From: JBDSSS01 sp039928615
Lineage (GTDB): Bacteria; Actinomycetota; Actinomycetes; Actinomycetales; Dermatophilaceae
NCBI GenBank assembly: GCA_039928615.1
Contig: JBDSSS010000028.1
Coordinates: forward strand, 1 to 18,416
Direction of reading: 5' to 3'
Length of the DNA stretch: 18,416 bases
Of this stretch, positions 1 through 5,517 are shown in pieces. How positions within the stretch are numbered: the first letter of the stretch is position 1; each line of letters opens with the position of its first letter. The position numbers and the translations under genes are program-made. The notes below the pieces were generated by a model. It made no database searches and was not told the origin of the DNA. It saw nothing but the letters and a program-made list of their open reading frames with translations.

Positions 1-456
1 CTCGTCGGAACGGGCCGGGCGGTGGGTGCGGGTGGGCTGGGGGCTCATCGGTTCCTCGAGGTGGGGTCCGTCGGTGACGCGGCTGGTGGAGTCGGTCGAC
101 TCGCCGGGAGCCGCCGGTGCGGTCGAGAGGGCGGGCTGCGAGCCTGCGGCAGAGCCGAGTCCGAGACGACGGGCCACGAGCGGCGACAGCGGTCGCGAGG
201 CACCGACCGGCAGGGCGCGCTTCACGTCGACCGTGGGCCGAGCGCTCCGCCCGGGCACGACGTCCCAGGAGTCGGGTCGAGGCGTGCTGAGCGACGTGCT
301 CGGGAAGAGCGGGCGCTTCTGCAGGACCCGCATCGCCTCGGAGAAGCTGTCGACCGAACGGGTCGCGGCGGCATCCTCCCGACGGTGGACCCAGTGCTGC
401 ACGAGGTACGCAGCCCAGACCGCGACGATGACGACGAAGATCAGGCTGCCCGGCAC
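1..456 (-). CDS. sepX: SepX (GlpR-like) septum-associated membrane protein, 3' end off the window
   Basis: Only the first 152 codons are present; the gene runs off the left edge. Translation from GTG 456 begins VPGSLIFVVIVAVWAAYLV, a single N-terminal membrane segment (about residues 3-21), followed by a basic patch QHWVHRRED and a block like DSFSEAMRVLQKRP. This is the N-terminus of the actinobacterial family once called GlpR and studied in Streptomyces as SepX, a membrane protein that stabilises division septa. After about residue 60 the protein is polar, Pro/Ser/Ala-rich and probably disordered. The gene lies 79 nt downstream of the RimJ-type gene on the same strand, as in Mycobacterium (the gene after rimJ), so it may be co-transcribed or have its own promoter. 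No strong ribosome binding site precedes GTG 456; the next upstream GTG is out of frame. Confidence 0.85.
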   Translation of the reverse strand, partial: MPGSLIFVVIVAVWAAYLVQHWVHRREDAAATRSVDSFSEAMRVLQKRPLFPSTSLSTPRPDSWDVVPGRSARPTVDVKRALPVGASRPLSPLVARRLGLGSAAGSQPALSTAPAAPGESTDSTSRVTDGPHLEEPMSPQPTRTHRPARSDE

Positions 457-522
457 GAGTCCACGGTAGGTGGCTGCGCCCGAGACGCAGGGCACATTCG
501 ATGCGTGTCGCGCAAGAGGCCG

Positions 523-541
523 GTGTGACTTGTGATCACAC
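523..541. promoter_or_regulatory. Imperfect CRP/FNR-like palindrome between rimJ and sepX
   Basis: GTGTGA at 523-528 and TCACAC at 536-541 are perfect inverted arms separated by 7 nt. The right arm overlaps the stop codon of the acetyltransferase gene. The arms resemble the half-sites bound by CRP-type regulators (TGTGA-N6-TCACA), but the spacer is one base longer than the consensus. It sits 67 nt upstream of the sepX start. It could be an operator for sepX, a short hairpin at the end of the upstream transcript, or chance. Confidence 0.3.
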
Positions 542-1168
542 GTGGGAAAGCCGGTCCATCACGGTCCCTCCGGCGAGGTCCTCGCTCGTGATGGCGAACG
601 TGCGGTGGTCGCGCCACTGACCGTCGATGTGCAGGAACCGCTCGCGAATCCCCTCGTCGCGCAAGCGGAGTCGGTCGACGACTGCGAGGGACCGGACGTT
701 GTCGAGACGGATGTTGACCTCCACGCGGTGCAGTCCGGCCGGGCCGAGGGCGTGGTCGAGGGCGAGGGCGAGAGCGCGCGTCGCGAGCCCCCGGCCCGTC
801 GCCGACTCGGCGAGCCAGTAGCCGGCCGACGCCGACTGCTGGGCGGCACGGACGATGCCGAAGAGGTGGACCTGACCGACGATCCGGCCCCCCACCTCGA
901 TGATCCACGGCAGCGCCCGGTCGGCCCGGGCCTCCTGGTCGAGCTCACGGACGAACTGCCGGTAGGAGACCGACCCTCGCACCTCCGCGCCGGGCGGCAG
1001 GGTCGGCTCCCAGGCCTGGACGTGGTCGGCGTTGTCGCGACGGACCCGCTGCCACTCCCGCTCGTCGTCGAGACGGAGCGGGCGAAGCACGATCGCCGGC
1101 TCCCGCGAGGGATCGCGGAGCACGACCGGCCACACGCTCCGACCGTCCCGGTGGGGTCGCCACGGCAT
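536..1168 (-). CDS. rimJ: RimJ/RimL-type GNAT N-acetyltransferase
   Basis: A 210-residue protein of the GNAT fold, most like RimJ, which acetylates the N-terminal alanine of ribosomal protein S5; other N-terminal acceptors are possible. The protein opens with a strand typical of RimJ (AIVLRPLRLDDEREW). A mid-protein block SAGYWLAESATGRGLATRAL carries the acetyl-CoA-binding loop, and GLHRVEVNIRLDNVRSLAV followed by EGIRERFLHIDGQWRDH matches the RimJ C-terminal half. ATG 1168 was chosen; GTG 1174, six bases upstream and in frame, is an alternative. Both lie inside the end of mog or just past it, since the mog stop is at 1180-1182, so translation is probably coupled to mog. The rimJ position between the Moco genes and sepX is the usual actinobacterial order. 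Confidence 0.85.
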   Translation of the reverse strand: MPWRPHRDGRSVWPVVLRDPSREPAIVLRPLRLDDEREWQRVRRDNADHVQAWEPTLPPGAEVRGSVSYRQFVRELDQEARADRALPWIIEVGGRIVGQVHLFGIVRAAQQSASAGYWLAESATGRGLATRALALALDHALGPAGLHRVEVNIRLDNVRSLAVVDRLRLRDEGIRERFLHIDGQWRDHRTFAITSEDLAGGTVMDRLSHV

Positions 1169-1179
1169 CCGCACCGGGA

Positions 1180-1683
1180 TCAGTGGTCGCTTCCGGGGAT
1201 CTGGGCCAGCGCGTGGGCGAGAACCGGCTCGAGCACGTCGAGGGCGTCGCGCACCCCGCCGCTCGAGCCGGGGAGGTTGGCCACGAGCGTGAGCCCGGCG
1301 ATCCCCACGAGGCCGCGCGACAGCATCGCGGTCGGCACGCCCTTGGCCACACCCGCGGCCCTGATCGCTTCCGCGACACCCGGCACGAGCCGGTCGAGCA
1401 GCGGAGCGGTCTGCTCGGGCGTCACGTCGGTCGGGGTCAGGCCCGTGCCGCCGGTCGTCAGCACGAGGGAGGGGCCGCTCTCGAGCGCCGACCGCAGGGC
1501 CGCCCCGAACTCCTCCCCGTCGGACACGACGACGGCGTCGTCCACGGCAAAACCCCACCCGCGCAGGCGCTCGACGATGACCGCGCCGGACCGATCGGGA
1601 TAGACCCCTGCGGCGGCCCGGGTCGAGGAGGTGATGACCGCGGCCGTGTGACCGGCTCCGATGGGCCCGGTCGTCTCACTCAT
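1180..1683 (-). CDS. mog: MogA/MoaB-family molybdopterin adenylyltransferase
   Basis: A 167-residue MogA/MoaB-type protein that adenylates molybdopterin before metal insertion. Diagnostic blocks are VLTTGGTGLTPTDVTPEQT (the MPT-binding TGGTG loop and following helix) and a C-terminal MLSRGLVGIAGLTLVANLPG followed by SSGGVRDAL. The frame is open further upstream inside moaC, but ATG 1683 gives the normal family N-terminus (MSETTGP, then AAVITSSTRAAAG). The first 8 nt overlap the end of moaC (ATGAGTGA, with the moaC stop TGA inside), a classic coupling arrangement. With MoaC and the MoeA domain encoded just upstream, three successive Moco enzymes come from one transcript. Confidence 0.93.
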   Translation of the reverse strand: MSETTGPIGAGHTAAVITSSTRAAAGVYPDRSGAVIVERLRGWGFAVDDAVVVSDGEEFGAALRSALESGPSLVLTTGGTGLTPTDVTPEQTAPLLDRLVPGVAEAIRAAGVAKGVPTAMLSRGLVGIAGLTLVANLPGSSGGVRDALDVLEPVLAHALAQIPGSDH

Positions 1684-2179
1684 GCCAGTCCCCCGACCGT
1701 CCGCCGGACTTCGCCGTGACCCGGACGTCGGTGATCCGGCCGTGCTTGTCGACGGCCTTGACCATGTCGATGAGCGCGAGCGCGGCGACCGCGACGGCGG
1801 TGAGCGCCTCCATCTCGATGCCGGTGCGGTCGGCGGTGCGCACCGTCGCCCCGATCTCGACACCGTGGTCGACGACGCGGACGTCGACCTCGACCCCGTG
1901 CACCGCGATGGGGTGCGCGAGCGGGATGAGCTCCGGGGTGCGCTTCACCGCCTGGATCCCGGCGATGCGGGCGACGGCCAGGGCGTCGCCCTTGGGCACC
2001 GTCCCCCCGCGGAGCGCGGCGACGGCCGTGGCACTGAGCAGCACGGTGCCCGCCGCGCTGGCCTCGCGCGCCGTGACGTCCTTGGCCGAGACGTCGACCA
2101 TGTGGGCGGTGCCGTCGGCCCGCACGTGGGTCAGCGTCGGCGACGCCTCGCCCGATCCGGCTGCAGCCCGGTCGCTCAT
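1676..2179 (-). CDS. moaC: Cyclic pyranopterin monophosphate synthase MoaC
   Basis: A 167-residue MoaC, which with MoaA converts GTP to cyclic pyranopterin monophosphate, the first step of molybdenum-cofactor synthesis. Family landmarks in order: MVDVSAKDVTAREASAAG; KGDALAVARIAGIQAVKRTP, which holds the catalytic lysine; IPLAHP; DRTGIEMEALTAV; and DMVKAVDKH, which holds the conserved catalytic Asp and Lys. No key residue is missing and the length is normal. ATG 2179 lies one base after the stop of the fusion gene (TGA-G-ATG), and a GGAGG sequence about 6 nt upstream is a good ribosome binding site. MoaA is not in the window and must be encoded elsewhere. Confidence 0.96.
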   Translation of the reverse strand: MSDRAAAGSGEASPTLTHVRADGTAHMVDVSAKDVTAREASAAGTVLLSATAVAALRGGTVPKGDALAVARIAGIQAVKRTPELIPLAHPIAVHGVEVDVRVVDHGVEIGATVRTADRTGIEMEALTAVAVAALALIDMVKAVDKHGRITDVRVTAKSGGRSGDWHE

Positions 2180-2180
2180 C

Positions 2181-4823
2181 TCAGGCCTCCAGGTCGAGCA
2201 TCAGGACGTCGACGACCTCACCGGCGACGAGCTCGACGACGTCCTCCGGGACGACGAAGAGCGCGTTGGCCCGGGACAGGTCGGCCATGAAGTGCGAGCC
2301 CTGGCCCGCGACGGGCGTCGCGACGAGCGTGCCCTCGGCGGCGCGGGTGACCACGGCACGCCCGAACTGCCGCCGCCCCTCGAAGGACTGCACCCCGGCC
2401 ATCAGGGTGGCCGGCCGCAGCCGACGCTTCTCGGGGGCGAGCCGCATCAGCCGACGCAGCGCCGGGCGGACGAAGACCTCGAAGGAGACGAAGGAGGAGA
2501 CGGGGTTGCCCGGCAGCGCGAAGAGCGGCACCTCACGTCCGTCGGATGCCGTGAGCAGGCCGTAGCCCTGGGGCTTGCCCGGCTGCATGGCCACCTTGAC
2601 GAAGTCGATCCCGCGGTCGTGCAGCGCGCTCTTGACGACGTCGTAGGCGCCCATCGAGACGCCACCGCTCGTGATGACGGCGTCGGCCACCTCGACGACC
2701 TCGTCGAGGACCCGGAGCAGCTCCTCGTCGGTGTCACCGACGGCGGCCCGGATCTCCGCCGAGGCCCCTGCGCCGACCGCCGCAGCCCAGAGCATCGACG
2801 AGTTGGAGTCATGGATCTGGCCGGGCCCCAAGGGCTTCCCGGGAGCGACGAGCTCGTCTCCCGTCGACAGGACGACGACGTGCGGGCGGCGGTGGACCTC
2901 GACGCGGTCGTGGCCGCACGCGGCGAGCAGCGCGATGGTGCGCGCCCCGACCACCTCGCCGGCCGAGACGACGACGCTGCCCTGCGCGACGTCCTCACCA
3001 CGTGGCCGCACGAACCGGCCCCGTGGCGCTGCCGCGCGGCAGACGACCTCACCAGAAGCCGCGCCGTCGGTGTCCTCGACGGCGATGACCGCGTCCGCCC
3101 CCTCGGGCAGGGCCGCACCGGTCATGATCCGGGCCGCCTCGCCGACGTCGACCGTGAAGTCGGGGTCGCCGCCCGCGGCGACCTCACCGACGATGCGCAG
3201 GGTCACCGGCTCGCTGCCGGCGCTCTGGAGCGACTCGGAGCGGACGGCATACCCATCCATCGAGGAGTTGTCGAAGGCGGGGAGGTTGACCTTGGCCCGC
3301 ACGTCCCGAGCGACGACGAGACCGAGTGCGTCGGCGAGCGGGGTGGGCGCGGTCGGGGCCGGCTCGAGCGAACCGAGGATGACCTTGAGCTGGTCATCGA
3401 CCGACCGGAGGCCGGACCTGTCGGTCCGGGCAGGCGTCGACGAGGTGGGGACCTCACCGATGACGGCGTTGTCGAGGACCCGTCGGAAGCCGTCGACGAG
3501 GACGTCCCCGACGCAGCGCACGTTGCGGCCGAAGACGGGGTCGCCGATGACGCGCAGGCTCGTGCACTCAGCCATCGACGGGACGCCGTGGGGGAAGCGC
3601 TGCTCGAAGCCGGGGACGAAGCGGTAGGCCGAGTCGAGGTCGACGTAGGGCTCGGGCCGGTCGGAGGTGGCGCGGACGTGGTAGCTGTCGTCGAGCGAGA
3701 AGAAGTCGGAGCGGAGCACGAGCAGGTCGTTCGTCGTCTTCACCGGACGGAACCGGGTGCGCGGCACGAGGATCGCCTCGGACCCCTCGAAGACCTCGAT
3801 GGCCGTGCCCATCGCCGACTCCATCTGGATCACCTCGGGCGAGGTCGAGTCGGCCGGGTCGACGTTCTTGTGGTTGACGATGATCGGCAGGCCGAGCACG
3901 CCTCCGTGCGTGCGCATTCGCTCGTCGAGGACCTCGAGGTTGATCCACACGTTGTTGGCGTTGAAGGTCGTGTGCCGGTGGATGTCACGGAAGTAGCGCT
4001 CCTCCCCCTCGGCCACCATCGCCGTGTCGCGCAGGATGAGCCGGCCGTCGGCCTTGCGCACCGCGAGGTGGCCGCCCTTGCGGTCGCTCTTGGTGCGCTC
4101 GCAGACCTCGGCGACGAAGGGCAGGTCGTGCTCGACCATCCAGGCCGCGACCTCCGGGTCGCAGGTCGCCCCGAGGTTGTCGGAGTTGGACAGGAAGGCG
4201 AAGCGGATCCCCTTGGCGAGCAAGGACTCCAGCACGCCGGACGTCACGAGCGACACGTAGATGTCGCCGTGGCCGGGCGGGCACCACTCGAGCTCGGGAT
4301 CGTCGGGCCACTGCACGGGCATGAGGTCGTCGGGCCGCAGCTTGGGCTCGGCGTTCTGGATGAAGTCGAGCGGGAGCCCGTCGACGGCGAGGTCGGGATA
4401 CTTCTCGAGGATCTTCAGTGACTCGTCGGACGTGCGGAAGGAGTTCATCAGCACGACCGGCAGCTCGACGTCCCACTCCTTGCGCAGCGAGAGCACCTGC
4501 AGCGCGATGATGTCGAGGAAGGTGAGGCCGTCCTTGACCTCGAGCGCCGACTTCGCGCCGGTCATGCCCATGCCCGTCCCGAGGCCACCGTTGAGCTTGA
4601 TCACCGCGGTCTGCGACAGCGCGACGCGGGCGTCCTCGCGGGAGACCTCCACCTCGCCGAGCGCCTTGACGCCGCGCAGCGGCTCGATGGAGTCCTCGGA
4701 GATGGTGCCCTGCGCGCCGCCCTCGAGCTGGTCGAAGTAGTGCTCGAAGACCCGGATCGCCTCGGGGCTCAGCCCGCGCCCCCGCATCAGTTCGACGGAT
4801 GCAGCCAACCCCTGATGACTCAT
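2181..4823 (-). CDS. moeA: Fusion of UDP-glucose pyrophosphorylase (UDPGP type) and molybdopterin molybdenumtransferase MoeA
   Basis: One uninterrupted 880-codon frame carries two complete enzymes. Residues 1 to about 455 are a UTP-glucose-1-phosphate uridylyltransferase of the eukaryotic-type UDPGP family, not the bacterial GalU fold: LNGGLGTGMGMTGAKS at 77-92 is the nucleotide-binding loop, then FLSNSDNLGA, NANNVWINLEVL and RFRPVKTTNDLLVLRSDFF. A Ser/Thr/Pro-rich linker of roughly 15-20 residues follows. MoeA starts at about residue 473 (RSVDDQL) and has DNSSMDGYAV (about 518), GAALPEGADAVIAVED, SGGVSMGAYD (719 on), QPGKPQGYG and LPGNPVSSFVSFE; it inserts molybdate into adenylated molybdopterin. 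No in-frame ATG or GTG lies near the junction, so a separate MoeA start is not available there. ATG 4823 gives the natural UDPGP N-terminus. The adjacent placement of galU and moeA in other actinobacteria makes fusion by loss of the stop plausible; a sequencing error that removed a stop is the alternative. Confidence 0.9.
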   Translation of the reverse strand: MSHQGLAASVELMRGRGLSPEAIRVFEHYFDQLEGGAQGTISEDSIEPLRGVKALGEVEVSREDARVALSQTAVIKLNGGLGTGMGMTGAKSALEVKDGLTFLDIIALQVLSLRKEWDVELPVVLMNSFRTSDESLKILEKYPDLAVDGLPLDFIQNAEPKLRPDDLMPVQWPDDPELEWCPPGHGDIYVSLVTSGVLESLLAKGIRFAFLSNSDNLGATCDPEVAAWMVEHDLPFVAEVCERTKSDRKGGHLAVRKADGRLILRDTAMVAEGEERYFRDIHRHTTFNANNVWINLEVLDERMRTHGGVLGLPIIVNHKNVDPADSTSPEVIQMESAMGTAIEVFEGSEAILVPRTRFRPVKTTNDLLVLRSDFFSLDDSYHVRATSDRPEPYVDLDSAYRFVPGFEQRFPHGVPSMAECTSLRVIGDPVFGRNVRCVGDVLVDGFRRVLDNAVIGEVPTSSTPARTDRSGLRSVDDQLKVILGSLEPAPTAPTPLADALGLVVARDVRAKVNLPAFDNSSMDGYAVRSESLQSAGSEPVTLRIVGEVAAGGDPDFTVDVGEAARIMTGAALPEGADAVIAVEDTDGAASGEVVCRAAAPRGRFVRPRGEDVAQGSVVVSAGEVVGARTIALLAACGHDRVEVHRRPHVVVLSTGDELVAPGKPLGPGQIHDSNSSMLWAAAVGAGASAEIRAAVGDTDEELLRVLDEVVEVADAVITSGGVSMGAYDVVKSALHDRGIDFVKVAMQPGKPQGYGLLTASDGREVPLFALPGNPVSSFVSFEVFVRPALRRLMRLAPEKRRLRPATLMAGVQSFEGRRQFGRAVVTRAAEGTLVATPVAGQGSHFMADLSRANALFVVPEDVVELVAGEVVDVLMLDLEA

Positions 4824-4830
4824 GGGGCTC

Positions 4831-4836
4831 ACCCTA
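4831..4836 (-). promoter_or_regulatory. -10 element for the pyrophosphorylase-MoeA operon (leaderless layout)
   Basis: On the minus strand TAGGGT reads at 4836-4831, then 7 nt, then ATG 4823. TANNNT 6-7 nt before a start codon is the layout of actinobacterial leaderless transcripts, where transcription begins at the A of ATG. No convincing -35 hexamer is visible. GGGTGAG just before ATG might instead serve as a weak ribosome binding site. Confidence 0.55.
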
Positions 4837-4840
4837 CGAT
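4835..4840 (+). promoter_or_regulatory. -10 element for the 5-formyl-THF cyclo-ligase transcript, overlapping the opposing -10
   Basis: TACGAT reads rightward at 4835-4840 and is followed after 6 nt by ATG 4847, the start of a 12-codon ORF. It shares its TA dinucleotide (4835-4836) with the leftward TAGGGT, so the two divergent promoters overlap. CTGATG at 4812-4817 is a poor -35 candidate at 17-bp spacing. Confidence 0.5.
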
Positions 4841-4846
4841 GGGCGG

Positions 4847-4885
4847 ATGAGTCTGCGGTCGCGCGCTGGGGTGAAGCGGTGGTGA
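4847..4885 (+). CDS. Candidate leaderless 12-codon upstream ORF coupled to the cyclo-ligase gene
   Basis: ATG 4847 opens a short frame encoding MSLRSRAGVKRW that ends at TGA 4883-4885. That TGA overlaps the GTG start of the cyclo-ligase gene at 4882-4884 (GTGA), the usual termination-reinitiation geometry. A -10-like TACGAT 6 nt upstream would start the transcript at this ATG. The GGGGTGA sequence inside the small ORF can also act as a ribosome binding site for GTG 4882. The peptide resembles nothing I know. A leader role is inferred only from geometry. Confidence 0.4.
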   Translation: MSLRSRAGVKRW

Positions 4886-5517
4886 GTCGGCCCGGCAAGC
4901 GTGACCTGCGTCACGTCGCTCGCGCCGCTCGCGCCGCGATCGCCGCCGACCTCGACCTGCAGGTGGCCGGCCGGGCCGTCTCGGCAGCGCTCCTCCCCCT
5001 CGTGCCCGTGGGCTCTCGCGTCGCCGCCTACGAGTCGCTCCCCGACGAGCCCCCGACCGGTCGGCTCATCGCCGACCTGCTCGCTGCGGGTCACGAGGTC
5101 GTCGTCCCGGTCGTCCTCGACAACTGGAGCCTCGACTGGCGGTATGCCGTAAGCGGCGCGGTCGGTGACCGCGCGACCGTGGCTCGCCCGTCCCGGCTCC
5201 ACCGGCTCGAAGAGAGGTCCGGGTCGACCACCCAGGCCGGCCCTCGCCTCGGCGCCGACGCCGTCGCCTCCTGCGCGGTCGTCATCGTGCCGGCGCTGTC
5301 GGTGGACCGACAGGGCAACCGGCTCGGCCAGGGCGGCGGCTGCTACGACCGGGCCCTCGCCCTCCGGCACCCCGAGGCTCTCGTGCTCGCCGTGCTGCAC
5401 GACGGCGAGGCGAGCGAGGCCAGCCTGCCGGCCGAGGCGCACGACGAGCGGGTGGACGGGTGGGTCACGACGTCCGGCGTCATCGAGCTGCTCAGGGGGC
5501 CGGGTTCGCCGGGCTGA
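4882..5517 (+). CDS. 5-formyltetrahydrofolate cyclo-ligase
   Basis: A 211-residue enzyme that uses ATP to convert 5-formyl-THF to 5,10-methenyl-THF, a folate salvage step. Visible landmarks are a basic N-terminal helix (RDLRHVARAARAAIA), VAAYESLPDEPPTGRLI, VVIVPALSVDRQGNRLGQGG and the signature GQGGGCYDRA (about 149-158), which matches the family GxGGGxYDR loop for nucleotide and folate binding. GTG 4882 is preferred because GGGGTGA lies upstream at good spacing and the protein then starts where the family normally does; the frame is open upstream to 4822, and GTG 4879 is adjacent. The gene is divergent from the pyrophosphorylase-MoeA gene, an order also found in Mycobacterium. Its last 26 nt overlap the 3' end of the convergent acylase gene. 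Confidence 0.92.
   Translation: MSRPGKRDLRHVARAARAAIAADLDLQVAGRAVSAALLPLVPVGSRVAAYESLPDEPPTGRLIADLLAAGHEVVVPVVLDNWSLDWRYAVSGAVGDRATVARPSRLHRLEERSGSTTQAGPRLGADAVASCAVVIVPALSVDRQGNRLGQGGGCYDRALALRHPEALVLAVLHDGEASEASLPAEAHDERVDGWVTTSGVIELLRGPGSPG

Noticed and set aside
1716..4421. 901-codon open frame on the plus strand
   Set aside because: It lies antisense to moaC and the pyrophosphorylase-MoeA gene. Its product is a low-complexity D/R/G/H-rich shadow with no recognisable domain, as expected in high-GC DNA.
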